DNA from: an uncultured Collinsella sp.
Lineage (GTDB): Bacteria > Actinomycetota > Coriobacteriia > Coriobacteriales > Coriobacteriaceae
Assembly: GCA_902479135.1 (NCBI GenBank)
Contig: CABSNU010000007.1
Coordinates: forward strand, 1 to 64,000
DNA: 64,000 bases
Direction: 5' to 3'
Under the pieces are notes generated by a model. The model had not been told where the DNA came from. It saw nothing but the letters and a program-made list of their open reading frames with translations, and made no database searches. The position numbers and the translations under genes are program-made. Shown piece after piece: positions 52,738 to 62,961 of the stretch (positions within the stretch are counted from its first letter, which is position 1; each line of letters starts with the position of its first letter).

Positions 52738-54039
52738 TTACTCCTTGTGGTCGGCGATATAGCCCAAAGCGACGGCGGTATAAGCCGCGGCGCCGAGAGG
52801 AAGCTCGGCATCGTTAAAGCGCGCCTTGGGATGGTGCTGGGCAAAATGCTCGTCCGTATCGGTCACGGCCGCGCCCACCGTAAAGTACGCACTCGGGATC
52901 TCGCTCGAGATAAGCGCGAAGTCCTCACTCGCCATGGCATGGAAAAGCGGCAGGAAAGCCGCCTTGGGCAGCACTGCGCCCACGTAGCCAAGCGACGCCT
53001 GAGTCATATCGCTGTCGAGTACAAGCGGCGGAACATCCGAAAGCGTCTCGATGGTCGCCGGCGTACGATACGTTGCGGCAATGCCGTTGACGACCTCGGC
53101 GATACGCTCCTTGAGATGAGCCATGAGCTCGACATCAAAGCCGCGCAGCGTTCCCTCGAGCACGCAGGTGTCGGGGATGACGTTGGCCGCCAAGCCGCCA
53201 GCAAACTTACCAACGGTAAGTGCGACTTCCTTGGCCGCCGGCACCTCGCGGGCGATAAGCTCCTGGAGCGCCAGGTGCACGTGGACGCCGGCCGTGATGG
53301 GGTCGATGCAGATCTCGGGGCTCGAGCCATGGCCGCCCTTGCCCTGGAGCGTGATGCGGAAACCGTACACGCCCGAGAGCGCCGGGCTGCCGTAGAGCAC
53401 CAGGCCAAGCGGCGACTGGCTGTTGACATGCATGGCAAAGGCCGCCTGAGGGCGCGGGTTCTCGAGCAAGCCGTCGGCGATGGCGGCGCGGGCGCCCTCG
53501 AAGGTCTCCTCGCCCGGCTGGAACAGCAGTTTGACGGTAGCATTGGCGTCGACGAGCTCGGCCTCGCGGGCCTTGAGCAGGCGCGCCGCACCAAGCAGGG
53601 CCGTCGCGTGCATATCGTGACCGCAAGCATGCATGCAGCCATTGGTGGATGCAAAGGGCTCGCCGGATTCCTCGGCAACGGGAAGGGCATCCATATCACC
53701 TCGGAGCATGACGACCGTTCCAGCCTGCTCGTCCTTGCACGTGCCATTGCCCTGAGCGGCCGCGGCCGCACCGGCACCGATCAGGCCAACAACACAGGAG
53801 TCGTCGACGAGCGTAGCAAATGGGATATCCATCTCGGTCAGGCGCGCTTGAATATACGCAGAGGTCTGCGGGAGGCTATTACCCAGCTCGGGCATCTGGT
53901 GAAGATCGTGTCGCCATGCGGCAAGCTCACCGGCAAATGCCTGGGCTTCTTTGACCAGGCCATCGCCGATAGCGGTCTGTGCCGCTGTGGTAGCCTGAGG
54001 CGCTGGTTTCGGTTGAAGATCGGACAGAGCTGGTGCCAT
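52738..54039 (-). CDS. M20D family amidohydrolase/carboxypeptidase
   Basis: A 433-residue M20 metallohydrolase of the amidohydrolase (HipO/IAA-amino-acid hydrolase) type. Metal ligands are seen: HACGHDMHAT, FQPGEETFEGA, ASEDFALI and HHPKARFND. It would cleave N-acyl amino acids in the cytoplasm. I chose ATG 54039, with GAGGG upstream; the longer open frame has 37 extra codons. First gene of the operon with the MFS permease. Confidence 0.88.
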   Translation of the reverse strand: MAPALSDLQPKPAPQATTAAQTAIGDGLVKEAQAFAGELAAWRHDLHQMPELGNSLPQTSAYIQARLTEMDIPFATLVDDSCVVGLIGAGAAAAAQGNGTCKDEQAGTVVMLRGDMDALPVAEESGEPFASTNGCMHACGHDMHATALLGAARLLKAREAELVDANATVKLLFQPGEETFEGARAAIADGLLENPRPQAAFAMHVNSQSPLGLVLYGSPALSGVYGFRITLQGKGGHGSSPEICIDPITAGVHVHLALQELIAREVPAAKEVALTVGKFAGGLAANVIPDTCVLEGTLRGFDVELMAHLKERIAEVVNGIAATYRTPATIETLSDVPPLVLDSDMTQASLGYVGAVLPKAAFLPLFHAMASEDFALISSEIPSAYFTVGAAVTDTDEHFAQHHPKARFNDAELPLGAAAYTAVALGYIADHKE

Positions 54040-54124
54040 AGATGCCCTCCAGTAACGTTTTTGCAGCACGCACTTTGACAGCGTAAAGTGCAAGGCACAA
54101 CTGTAAGGGCATGGCATAAAAAAT

Positions 54125-54143
54125 GCCGCCCTGGGAGGGCGGC
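54125..54143 (-). terminator. Terminator of the EamA gene
   Basis: Stem GCCGCCCT/AGGGCGGC with a three-base loop, followed on the minus strand by ATTTTTTATG. It lies 12 bases after the EamA stop. Confidence 0.9.
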
Positions 54144-54155
54144 GCAACAAGTTGT

Positions 54156-55139
54156 TTACAATTGCGGGTGAGATTTTCGGCGCAAGAAATCGAAATGCGT
54201 CTCACTCAAAATGATCGACAGGAAGATGAGCGCAAAGCCGGCAAGCAGGCGCGAGGTGAGCGCCTCCCCCATCAGCAGCACCGAAAACAACACGCCCGAT
54301 GGCGACTCCATCGAAAGCAGCAGTGAGCCCGTCGAGGCCGGGACGTGCGCCAAGCCGACGTTTTGGATGAGCAGCGCCACGCACGTGCAGCCCACCGAGA
54401 GAAAGGCCATTACGCAGATAAAGCTCGGCGTCCACACGGACGAGGGCGCTTGGGTCTCGAACAACAGCGACGAGATCAGGCTTAGGACACCATTGCCCAC
54501 AAACATCCAAAACGTGATGACGTTGATATCCATCTTGCGACCGTACTTGGCGGTCACCGCCATCTGGATGGCAAAGAAGACCGCGCCGCCCAGCGTAATG
54601 GCATCGCCGGCATTGAACTCGACGCTATCGAGCGCCACCAAGCCAATGCCCGCCAGGCACAGCAACGCGGCGCCCAAGTTGTAACGGGTAAGCTTTTCGC
54701 CGCTTAGGACGTAGCTCGCAAACGGAACCAAGATGCAGTACGTGCCCGTCAAAAACGCGCTTTTGCCTGCCGTGGTCTGTGCCAGACCGATCGTCTGCAA
54801 ACCGTAGGCACCCCACATGAGCGCGCCCATGCCAAGCCCGACGATTAGGTTGCGGGCATTGAAATGAGCGATGATGCGCTTATGGAAAATGGCAAACATA
54901 ACCAGTGATGCCGGGAGAAAGCGAACGTAGACCAGCTCGAACACCGGAATGGTGTCGAGCGCGCCCTTCATAGTGGTAAAGGAGTAGCCCCAGATGACCG
55001 CCACCGAAAATAGCAGAACTTTCCAGAACAGCGGCGAGCGTGCACCGGCACCCCGGGGAATACCGCCCGCACCCAAATCCTCACGGGCCACAGGGCTATC
55101 AGGCATGTTTTCGATTTCGTTGGCAGCGTATTGGGCCAT
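54156..55139 (-). CDS. EamA/DMT-family permease
   Basis: A 327-residue drug/metabolite permease with ten helices in two EamA repeats (FWKVLLFSVAVIWGYSFTTMKGALDT and GDAITLGGAVFFAIQMAVTAKYG). Exports or imports small metabolites; substrate unknown. I chose ATG 55139 with GAGGATG upstream. Divided by a gap from the M20 gene with a terminator between. Confidence 0.88.
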   Translation of the reverse strand: MAQYAANEIENMPDSPVAREDLGAGGIPRGAGARSPLFWKVLLFSVAVIWGYSFTTMKGALDTIPVFELVYVRFLPASLVMFAIFHKRIIAHFNARNLIVGLGMGALMWGAYGLQTIGLAQTTAGKSAFLTGTYCILVPFASYVLSGEKLTRYNLGAALLCLAGIGLVALDSVEFNAGDAITLGGAVFFAIQMAVTAKYGRKMDINVITFWMFVGNGVLSLISSLLFETQAPSSVWTPSFICVMAFLSVGCTCVALLIQNVGLAHVPASTGSLLLSMESPSGVLFSVLLMGEALTSRLLAGFALIFLSIILSETHFDFLRRKSHPQL

Positions 55140-55309
55140 GGAACATCCTCGCACTCAATCTGGGCGTGGTGTCCGCACGCGTATGGCTGCGTGCCGCCTC
55201 ATGGTCAAATAAAAACGGGACGCGCCGGACCCCCGGCACGCCCCGCTACTGTAGCAACAACCAAGCAACCCACGCAATTCACTACGCTAAAGCGTCGGTA
55301 CAGAAAACC

Positions 55310-55473
55310 TCGATGTTCCGGCAACGTCAGCGAAAACGCCCCTAAGCGAGCAAGGTGACGTGAAATGAAAGGGCGCTGACCTTCTGGTCGCGCCCTTGAA
55401 ATTGAACGTCAGATTGCCGCTTAGGGACGTTTGCAGCGTCGAGCCGTTACGCGGTTTGGTAAAACCGCGTAAC
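55310..55473. ncRNA. Structured intergenic element F, copy 1
   Basis: A hairpin GTTACGCGGTT/AACCGCGTAAC (55446-55473) touches the stop of the YhgE gene, followed on the minus strand by a larger nested structure: outer arms 55334-55348 with 55418-55432, inner AAGGGCGC/GCGCCCTT (55369-55376/55390-55397), tip GACC-TTCT-GGTC. A second copy is at 60721-60930 with different stems and the same tip and core. Confidence 0.55.
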
Positions 55474-57662
55474 TAAATAAGCTTTGTTGACTCCAGCTTT
55501 TCGATGATCCAGTCGTTGGCTTTGATGACTGGGCGGCGGAAGACCACACCCAGGGCCAGCGACGGGATCAGATAGCTCGCCAGAATGCCTAGCTCAATCC
55601 AGTACTCCATATGGTAGGCACCGGCCATGGCGGCATGCATGGCGTTGATGCCGTGAGTAAACGGCAGGAACGGATAGATCGCCTGGAACACGGGGCCGGT
55701 CATCTCGATGGGGAACGTGCCGCCCGAACCGCCGACCTGCATGACCAGCAGCACGACGGCGAGCGCCTTGCCGATATCGCCAAACGACACGGTGAGCGTG
55801 TAGACGATATTAGAGAACACGAGACTCGCGATCCAGCCCGCCAGCACAAATTGCAGCGGGTTGTCACACTGGATGCCAAAGAACAGGATGTCGCCCGCGC
55901 ACACGAGCGTTGCCTGCAGCAGGGCCAGACCGCCAAAGAACAGGTAGCGGCCCAGGTAGATCTCGTGCAAGCGCACGGGGATGAGCTCGTTGATAAGCTC
56001 ATCGTCGACCGAAACCTTCATCATGGCCGCCAGCACGATCGAGCCCACCCACAGCGACAGAATCGTGTAGAACGGCGCCATGGCCGAACCGTAGTTGCGG
56101 ATCGGATAGACCGGCTTGCGGTCGAGCGCGACGGGACCGGAAAGCGACACGGCAAGGCCCTCGGGATCGTTGCCAATCATCGTCTTGATCGTGGCAAGGT
56201 CATCCGACATCAGGGCGCCATCGAGCTCGTCCTTAAAGGCGCTGATCTTATCGGACGCCTCGCCCAGCTGATCGGAAGCCTTGTTGACCAGCTTGGCGGC
56301 CTTGGAGAGGCCCTTCGCCAACGAGCCGGATGCATCGGTGAGGCCACTCACGGCGCTATCCAGATTGCCCGAGATGCCATCGAGCGAGTCCAGGATGCCC
56401 GAAACCGTCTTCTTGAGCTCCTTGGCCTTAACCGAGAACGTGGAATCGTAGTCGGACTTGGCGCCCGAAATGCCCGCCTTGGCATCGGCGATGGCCTGAT
56501 CGACCTCGGCACGCGTGCTGTTGACCTCTGCCATGCTGTCAGAAAGGGACTTAGCAGTTGCCGTCAGGTCCTTGGCGTTGTTGCGATACTCCACCGCGAT
56601 CCTGCCCAGCGATGTTGCCACAGATTTAAGGCTCTCCTGGAGCTTTTCGTCACTGACCTGCTCGGCAAAGCCGCGGAGCTGGTCGGCCGTGGCGTCGATA
56701 TCGTCGGCACGTGTATTGAGCGCCGCCGCGGCATCGTTGAGCTGAGACACCGTAAGGTCGACATGCTGATTCGCGGCATCGAATGCCTTCGCAAGCTCGG
56801 CGGACACGTTGTCGAACGAGCCCGCGCTTCCGTCAATCGCGGCGTTGATGGCGTCGTTGGCGGCCTTCAGCGCTTCTTTGGAATCGCTCATGCCGCTCTT
56901 GGCATGCTCCATCAACTGCTTGGTCGACTCATCGACCGTACCCGTCTGCTGGAGCATACCGCTCGCCGACGTCAACGAATCGGACGTAGAGCTCAAAATG
57001 CCCGCCAGCGACGAAGCATTAGCCTGAACGTCTTGCAGGTCCCCAATCGAATCGCCGAGCGTCGAGGACAGGTTGGCGATAAAGTTGCTGACCTGGTCGG
57101 TGCTCATGTAATCGAGCAGGCTGGACACCGTCTTAAGGCCGATCGTCGTGATGGTCTCGGTAAAGGTCTCGTTGACCTGGTTCTGAACAGCACTCGAGCC
57201 CTTTTCGGTCACGATCTGCGCGATGGCGTTGGCCTTCTGATTCTCGTAAAACTCGATATCGGCATGCTTAACGTCGGTCGAAAAGAGCGTCATCATATCG
57301 GCACTAAACGTCTTAGGGATAACGACAGCCGCATAGTATGCGCCCGATTTGACGCCCTCGATGGCCTTTTCTCGATCGTTGAGCACAACCCAGTCGAAGT
57401 TCTCGTTGCCGCGCAGGGTGGCGGTCACGTTTTCGCCCACGTTGACCTCGACGGGGATCAGATCGCTCTCGTAACCCTCATCGGTGTTGACCACGGCGAT
57501 CTTAAGATTGCCGGTGTTGCCGTACGGATCCCAGCTGCCGGCGATGTTAAACCACGCGTACAGGCACGGTACGATAATGAGGCCCATCACGACAACCAAG
57601 CCGATTACGGAGCGAGACACGTTTTGGACATCGCGCTTAAACAGATGCAGGATGTTCTTCAT
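55473..57662 (-). CDS. YhgE/Pip domain membrane protein (second copy)
   Basis: A 729-residue ABC-2-like membrane protein of the YhgE/Pip (phage infection protein) group. One N-terminal helix, a long external coiled-coil region (about 190-480, rich in Ala/Ser/Asp heptads), then about five C-terminal helices (IVLAAMMK, YLFFGGLALLQATLVCAGDI, FSNIVYTLTVSFGDIGKALAVVLLVMQVGGSGGTFPIEM). Its ATG directly follows the TAA of the upstream homologue, so the two probably work as a pair. Confidence 0.88.
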   Translation of the reverse strand: MKNILHLFKRDVQNVSRSVIGLVVVMGLIIVPCLYAWFNIAGSWDPYGNTGNLKIAVVNTDEGYESDLIPVEVNVGENVTATLRGNENFDWVVLNDREKAIEGVKSGAYYAAVVIPKTFSADMMTLFSTDVKHADIEFYENQKANAIAQIVTEKGSSAVQNQVNETFTETITTIGLKTVSSLLDYMSTDQVSNFIANLSSTLGDSIGDLQDVQANASSLAGILSSTSDSLTSASGMLQQTGTVDESTKQLMEHAKSGMSDSKEALKAANDAINAAIDGSAGSFDNVSAELAKAFDAANQHVDLTVSQLNDAAAALNTRADDIDATADQLRGFAEQVSDEKLQESLKSVATSLGRIAVEYRNNAKDLTATAKSLSDSMAEVNSTRAEVDQAIADAKAGISGAKSDYDSTFSVKAKELKKTVSGILDSLDGISGNLDSAVSGLTDASGSLAKGLSKAAKLVNKASDQLGEASDKISAFKDELDGALMSDDLATIKTMIGNDPEGLAVSLSGPVALDRKPVYPIRNYGSAMAPFYTILSLWVGSIVLAAMMKVSVDDELINELIPVRLHEIYLGRYLFFGGLALLQATLVCAGDILFFGIQCDNPLQFVLAGWIASLVFSNIVYTLTVSFGDIGKALAVVLLVMQVGGSGGTFPIEMTGPVFQAIYPFLPFTHGINAMHAAMAGAYHMEYWIELGILASYLIPSLALGVVFRRPVIKANDWIIEKLESTKLI

Positions 57663-60491
57663 TTATGCCTCACCTCCTTTGGAGTGCTTGCCGAGCGGGG
57701 CGTTCTTTTCATTCATCACAAACGTGTCATCCCCGTTCTCGGGCACATGGGCCGCATCGCGATGACCACATTGGTTGACAGCCTGAGTCTTGAGTTCAGA
57801 CCCCCGCTCGCTCGCATTCAAGCCGAACATGCGACGAGCGGCCGGAATGGCGGCCGTGTGCTCGCGCATCTCGCGGCGCAGGTCCTCATCCGAAAGCGCC
57901 GAGATGCGCATCTGGGTGTTGAGGCTCGAGCGGATGTACTCGATATTGATAAGCCAGCCGCAGATGGCAATAACCGAGATGATCCAAATGACAAGCAGGA
58001 TGATCTTGCCGTTATTGTCGATATCGAGAACCGTCGACAGGACAAAGAGCAGGACCTGAACGCCCACCACGGCGGCAAAACCGCCCTTGATGTAGTACGG
58101 GTAGCGATGTTCAAAGGCGACCGCATGGTCGAGCAGTTCGCGACGGTACGAATCGGAATCGAGCATGACACGCATGGCCGTGCGCAGCGAGTAGCGCTGG
58201 CGCGGCAGGTCGTTGGACTCGCAGATCATCATACCCGTCGTGGAAAGCTGTTTATCAAAGAGCAGGTTAAGGTTGAGCAGCAGCGGACGCAGCTGCAGAC
58301 CGATAAAGAGCGCCACGATCAAGAACACGCCCAGAATGCACAGGTTAAACAGGTAGTTAAACGAGTACATGCCGCCGACCGTCTCGCGCAGCAGATTGAT
58401 GCCGTAGGTAAAGGGCAGCAGCGGGTGCAGCCACTGGAAGAAGCCGGGCATCATCTCGATGGGATACATGCCCGACGAACCCGGAATCTGCACGATGACG
58501 AGAATGACGCCGATTGCCTTGCCGATGTGCTTAAACGTAGTGGACAGCGCATAGATGATATTGACGTAGGTGAACGAGATGGCGATGCCGCCCAGCACGA
58601 ACAGCAGCGGGTTGATGCACTGCACGCCAATCACCAGATCGCCTACCGTAACGATGGTGGCCTGGAGCGCGCCCAGGATCACCAGGAGCATCCAACGGCC
58701 GAAGTAGCCCTGGCGCGCCGTAAAGCTGCCAATGCCCTCGCGATCGACCTCGAGCTTGTAGATGGCGATGAGTACGTAACCGCCCACCCAAAGCGCCAGA
58801 TTGGTGTAGAAGGGAGCGATGCCCGAGCCAAAGCTCTTGACCGGATAGATCGACTTGGACGTCAGCTCGACCGGAGAGGCCATGAAATCTGCCACGTCAT
58901 TGACATCGACGCCCATAAGGTCGGCGAGCTCGCCCATAGACTCAGAGGTCTGCAGCGCCGCGATGTCATTGGCTGCGGTCGCAAGCTTGTCCTGGACCTT
59001 GGCAAGCGAGGAATCGGTCTGGGACAGCGTGGTCTTGGCCTGGCCGAGCGTAGCGTTAAGCTGCGAAAGCGTACCGCGCGCACTTGCAATAGTAGGCGTG
59101 AGGCCAGACACGATTCCCGTCAGATCACCCGAGACGGCGGCAAATGAATCAAGCGCGCTCGAGGCCTTCGGCAGCGCGTTTTGACCCAGGTCCGTCTGGG
59201 CCTGGCCAAGGTTGGTCGCACCGGTCTGGATTGCGTTATTGATAGCGTCGCTGGCGCCCGAGACAGCCGCGGCGTCATTCGCCATGGCGCTCGACTGCGC
59301 AGACAGACCGTCCTTGATGCTCTGAAGCTTTTCATTCTGTTCGCGGAGCAAATCGATGGTCGATACAATGCGCGCGTCAATTTCCTTGGAACCTGTCGAC
59401 GTGTCATTAACGAGAATTTCCAAGTGCCCGATAACGGCCTTATTGTGGTCGATCGTCGCTTGGAGAGACTCAAGCGAGTTGTCGATGCGGGTGGTCGTAG
59501 ATGTGACCGCGCCCGTCAGCTTGCCAATCGCAGCGTTCGCGGAGGCTGACGTCTTGGTGAGCGCAAGGCTGCCTTCCGAGAGTGCCTTGGAGAGCGAGGC
59601 GACAGAGTTGCCCGCCGTAGCGCGCGCCTCGCCCAGCAGGTCATTGCCCTGAGCGATTGCCTGCGTTAGAGAGGGCGTCTGACCCTGCAGGCCCGCCAAC
59701 GCGGCATCAGCCGAGGCGATAGCGCCGCTCGTTTTGTCGATAGCGGTGTTCATGTCGTTGATCGAATCGCGAACCTCGCTCAAGGTACCGGATGCCTCGG
59801 ACACCGAACTCGTCAGCGAATCCTGAACCTGGGCGGTCTTATCCTTAAAATCGATGCCGGCATCCTTGGCGATGCCCGCCACGGTCTCGCCCACCGTGGA
59901 GACAAACTCCGAATTGATCTGCTCCTCGATAGTATTGGCGCCGGTATCGGTCACCTTGGGCGCAATGGCGCTCTTCTTCTCGTTAACGTAATACGTAAGC
60001 TTGGGCTGGCGGTAATTGCCATCGAGCATCGAGACAAGATTGTCGGAGAAGTTCTTGGGAATCACGATGGCGGCGTAGTACTCACCACTCTCGACGCCCT
60101 CTTTGGCATCGGCCGCCGAGTCGACGAAGGTCCAGCCCAACTGATCGTTCTCCTTGAGCTGATCGACGACCTGGTCGCCCGCGTTGAGCTCGCCCACCAG
60201 GTCGTTTTGGGTTCCCTGATCGTTGTTAGCGATGGCAATCTTGATACCCTGGGTGTTTCCGTACGGATCCCAGTTTGCCACGATGTTGTACCAGGCATAC
60301 AGCGAGGGAATAACGCACACGCCTAAAGTAACCACCAAGGCGACGGGGTTCACGAGCAATCGCTTGATGTCACGCTTAAAGATCGCAAAGGAGACCTTTG
60401 CGTTGGATAGTTTGCTGCCGAGACTCACGCTTGAACCATCCATCCTGTCGTTGAATCGAATCGTACTATCGACAACCATTGTAGTAGGCAC
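57663..60491 (-). CDS. YhgE/Pip domain membrane protein (first copy, with C-terminal extension)
   Basis: A 942-residue relative of the next gene, with the same layout (external coiled coil about 200-500, then helices about 545-715), plus a C-terminal extension with two more helices (about 795-850) and a charged tail. It shares GSSGMYPIEMMPGFFQWLHPLLPFTYGINLLRE with the partner's SGGTFPIEMTGPVFQAIYPFLPFTHGINAMH. The start is uncertain: in-frame starts at 60491, 60479 and 60443 have no clear ribosome-binding site. Export or envelope function is inferred. Confidence 0.85.
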   Translation of the reverse strand: MPTTMVVDSTIRFNDRMDGSSVSLGSKLSNAKVSFAIFKRDIKRLLVNPVALVVTLGVCVIPSLYAWYNIVANWDPYGNTQGIKIAIANNDQGTQNDLVGELNAGDQVVDQLKENDQLGWTFVDSAADAKEGVESGEYYAAIVIPKNFSDNLVSMLDGNYRQPKLTYYVNEKKSAIAPKVTDTGANTIEEQINSEFVSTVGETVAGIAKDAGIDFKDKTAQVQDSLTSSVSEASGTLSEVRDSINDMNTAIDKTSGAIASADAALAGLQGQTPSLTQAIAQGNDLLGEARATAGNSVASLSKALSEGSLALTKTSASANAAIGKLTGAVTSTTTRIDNSLESLQATIDHNKAVIGHLEILVNDTSTGSKEIDARIVSTIDLLREQNEKLQSIKDGLSAQSSAMANDAAAVSGASDAINNAIQTGATNLGQAQTDLGQNALPKASSALDSFAAVSGDLTGIVSGLTPTIASARGTLSQLNATLGQAKTTLSQTDSSLAKVQDKLATAANDIAALQTSESMGELADLMGVDVNDVADFMASPVELTSKSIYPVKSFGSGIAPFYTNLALWVGGYVLIAIYKLEVDREGIGSFTARQGYFGRWMLLVILGALQATIVTVGDLVIGVQCINPLLFVLGGIAISFTYVNIIYALSTTFKHIGKAIGVILVIVQIPGSSGMYPIEMMPGFFQWLHPLLPFTYGINLLRETVGGMYSFNYLFNLCILGVFLIVALFIGLQLRPLLLNLNLLFDKQLSTTGMMICESNDLPRQRYSLRTAMRVMLDSDSYRRELLDHAVAFEHRYPYYIKGGFAAVVGVQVLLFVLSTVLDIDNNGKIILLVIWIISVIAICGWLINIEYIRSSLNTQMRISALSDEDLRREMREHTAAIPAARRMFGLNASERGSELKTQAVNQCGHRDAAHVPENGDDTFVMNEKNAPLGKHSKGGEA

Positions 60492-60720
60492 TTTAACGTC
60501 TCAAAGCACAATGGTGTTGAGTTTTGCGGGTAGCAATATACTACGAAGATGAGTTAGCGTACAGATGTACAGTATCTTAAATTTCAGCAGGTCACAAAAC
60601 CACAACCCGCACAAATTAGCAATCCGAATAGTCATCGGGGGCGTTCTTAAACGACTAGTCAAACAAGAACGTCTCCAACGACCACTTTTTCTCCGTCCCC
60701 AAGGGATCATTATTGGACCG

Positions 60721-60930
60721 TCGATGTTTTGGTAATGCCAGCGAGCGGTCACCAGAGCGAACAAATTGGCATGAAAAGAGGACGGCATAGACCTTCTGGT
60801 CATGCCGTCCTCTTTGAATGACAAGTTGTCGCTCTGGTGCCCGCGCAGCGTCGGCTGGTCCGCCGTTCGTTAGAACGGCGGACCGAAGGGCAACGTCGAG
60901 TGGTTACGCGGTTCGTAGAACCGCGTAACC
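60721..60930. ncRNA. Structured intergenic element F, copy 2
   Basis: Near the htpG stop a hairpin GGTTACGCGGTT/AACCGCGTAACC (60902-60930), then a second stem GGTCCGCCGTTC/GAACGGCGGACC not in copy 1, then the nested structure: CACCAGAGCGA/TCGCTCTGGTG (60750-60760/60829-60839), AAGAGGACGGCAT/ATGCCGTCCTCTT (60776-60788/60802-60814), tip GACC-TTCT-GGTC. TCGATGTT and GCGARCAA..TG are shared with copy 1. Confidence 0.55.
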
Positions 60931-60936
60931 CCCTAG

Positions 60937-62961
60937 TTACATAAGCTCGCAGACAGCCGCGGCGAAGGCAACGGGGTCCTCGGGGAGGATGCCCTCGACC
61001 AGCAGAGCCTGGTCATAGAGCAGACCGGAGTACTGCTTGATCTTGTCGGCGTCGCCTGCCTTCTGGGCAGCGACAAGCTTGTCGAAGACCGGGTGCTTGG
61101 CGTTGAGCTCGAGCACGCGCTGGCTCTTGGGCATGCCGTCGGGCGCGCCCTCGGGTCCCTTCTGGAGCACCTTCTCCATCTCGAGCGAAAGCGGGCCCTC
61201 GGTGGTGATGCAAGCGGGGGCATCGGTCAGGCGCGCGGAGACGGCAACTTTCTCGACCTTGTCACCGAGCGCCTCCTTCATAGCGCTAAAGAGGTCCTCG
61301 TTCTCCTTGGTGGCGTCCTCGGCCTCCTTCTTCTCGTCCTCGGTCGCCAGGTCAAGATCACCGGTCGCAACGTTCTTGAGCTCCAGATGACGATCCTCGA
61401 CCTCGGGCTCGGCACCGTCGGCCACAGCCTTCTCGGCAGCCTCGCGGGCAGCGTCGTCCTCGTAAATCTTGGGCATATCGGCGGCAACGTACTCACGCAT
61501 AGCCTGGAACGTGAACTCATCCACATCCTGCGTCAGCAGCAGCACGTCATAGCCGCGGTCGAGCACGCCCTTTACCACGGGCATCTTTGCCAAGCGCTCA
61601 CGCGAGTCGCCGGCGGCGTAGTAGATGGCCTTCTGATCCTCGGGCATGCCCTTGGCATACTCGGCCAGGGTAATCATCTTCTGTTCCTTGGCAGACCAGA
61701 ACAGCAACAGGTCAGCGAGTTCATCGGCCTTCATGCCATAGCTCGAGTAGATGCCGTACTTAAGACCGCGGCCAAAGTTCTCAAAGAACTTCTCGTAGGC
61801 CTCGCGGTCGTTGTCACGCATATCCTCAAGGTCGGCGGTAATCTTCTTTTCCACGCGCTTGGCGATGGCCTTGAGCTGACGGTTCTGCTGCAGTGTCTCG
61901 CGCGAGATGTTGAGCGACACGTCGGCGGAATCCACGACGCCGCGGACAAAGTTGTAGTAGTCGGGCAGCAGGTCGTCGCACTTCTCCATAATCAGAACGT
62001 TTGAGCTGTAGAGCGCCAGGCCCTTCTCGTAGTCCTTGCTGTACAGATCGAACGGCGCGCGGCCCGGCACAAACAGCAGGGCGTCATACTCGAGCGTGCC
62101 CTCGGCATGGAAGCTGATGGTGCGCGCAGGATCGTCAAAGTCGTGGAACGTGGACTTGTAGAACTCGTCGTAGTCCTTCTGCTCGACATCGGAGCTGCGC
62201 TTCTTCCAGATCGGCGTCATGGAATTGACGGTCTCGAGCTCCTGGTAGTCCTCGTACTCGGGCTTGTAATCGTCGCCGGCGTCCTCGGGCTTGGGTTTCT
62301 GGCGGCTCTTGGACACCATCATCTGAATCGGGTAGCGCACATAGTTGCTGTACTGCTGAATCAGGCTCTTGAGGCCCCACTCGGTCAGGAAGCGATCGTA
62401 GGTCTCGGCCTCGCCGTCGGCATCGAGCTTCTCATTCTCGCGCAGCGTCAGGATGACATCGGTACCATGCTCGGCGCGCTCGCCGTCCTCGATGGTGTAG
62501 CCCTCAAGACCGTCGGATTCCCACACATGGGCGACATCCTCGCCATAGGCGCGGCTCACGACCTTCACGTGGCTAGCGACCATAAAGGCCGAGTAGAAGC
62601 CCACGCCAAACTGGCCGATGATGTCGACATCCGAACCCTGCTGCTCGGCGTTTTCGGTCTTAAACTCCTCGGAGCCGGAATGGGCGATGGTGCCCAGATT
62701 GCGCTCGAGCTCCTCGGCGGTCATGCCAATGCCGTTATCCGAGATGGTAATGGTGCGGGCGTCTTTATCAAAGGAGACGCGAATGGCCAGGTCGCCCTGG
62801 TCGATCTTGACGCTCGGATCCTGCAGGCTCTTAAAGTTGAGCTTGTCGACGGCATCGCTCGCGTTAGAGATAAGCTCGCGCAGGAAGATTTCCTTATTGG
62901 TGTAGATGGAGTTGATCATGAGGTCGAGCAGTTTTTTGCTCTCGGTCTTAAATTGACGCAT
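60937..62961 (-). CDS. htpG: HtpG, Hsp90-family chaperone
   Basis: A 674-residue bacterial Hsp90. The N-terminal ATPase (MRQFKTESKKLLDLMINSIYTNKEIFLRELISNASDA, then ISDNGIGM and GQFGVGFYSAF), the middle domain and the dimerising C-terminus are all present. The C-terminal part includes an acidic insert (about 530-560). The ATG has AAAGGA upstream. Standalone on the minus strand. Confidence 0.96.
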   Translation of the reverse strand: MRQFKTESKKLLDLMINSIYTNKEIFLRELISNASDAVDKLNFKSLQDPSVKIDQGDLAIRVSFDKDARTITISDNGIGMTAEELERNLGTIAHSGSEEFKTENAEQQGSDVDIIGQFGVGFYSAFMVASHVKVVSRAYGEDVAHVWESDGLEGYTIEDGERAEHGTDVILTLRENEKLDADGEAETYDRFLTEWGLKSLIQQYSNYVRYPIQMMVSKSRQKPKPEDAGDDYKPEYEDYQELETVNSMTPIWKKRSSDVEQKDYDEFYKSTFHDFDDPARTISFHAEGTLEYDALLFVPGRAPFDLYSKDYEKGLALYSSNVLIMEKCDDLLPDYYNFVRGVVDSADVSLNISRETLQQNRQLKAIAKRVEKKITADLEDMRDNDREAYEKFFENFGRGLKYGIYSSYGMKADELADLLLFWSAKEQKMITLAEYAKGMPEDQKAIYYAAGDSRERLAKMPVVKGVLDRGYDVLLLTQDVDEFTFQAMREYVAADMPKIYEDDAAREAAEKAVADGAEPEVEDRHLELKNVATGDLDLATEDEKKEAEDATKENEDLFSAMKEALGDKVEKVAVSARLTDAPACITTEGPLSLEMEKVLQKGPEGAPDGMPKSQRVLELNAKHPVFDKLVAAQKAGDADKIKQYSGLLYDQALLVEGILPEDPVAFAAAVCELM

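Noticed and set aside
55611..59147. A long open frame of 1178 codons on the plus strand
   Set aside because: It is opposite both YhgE genes, rich in Arg/His and unlike any known protein; an antisense shadow caused by GC-rich third positions.
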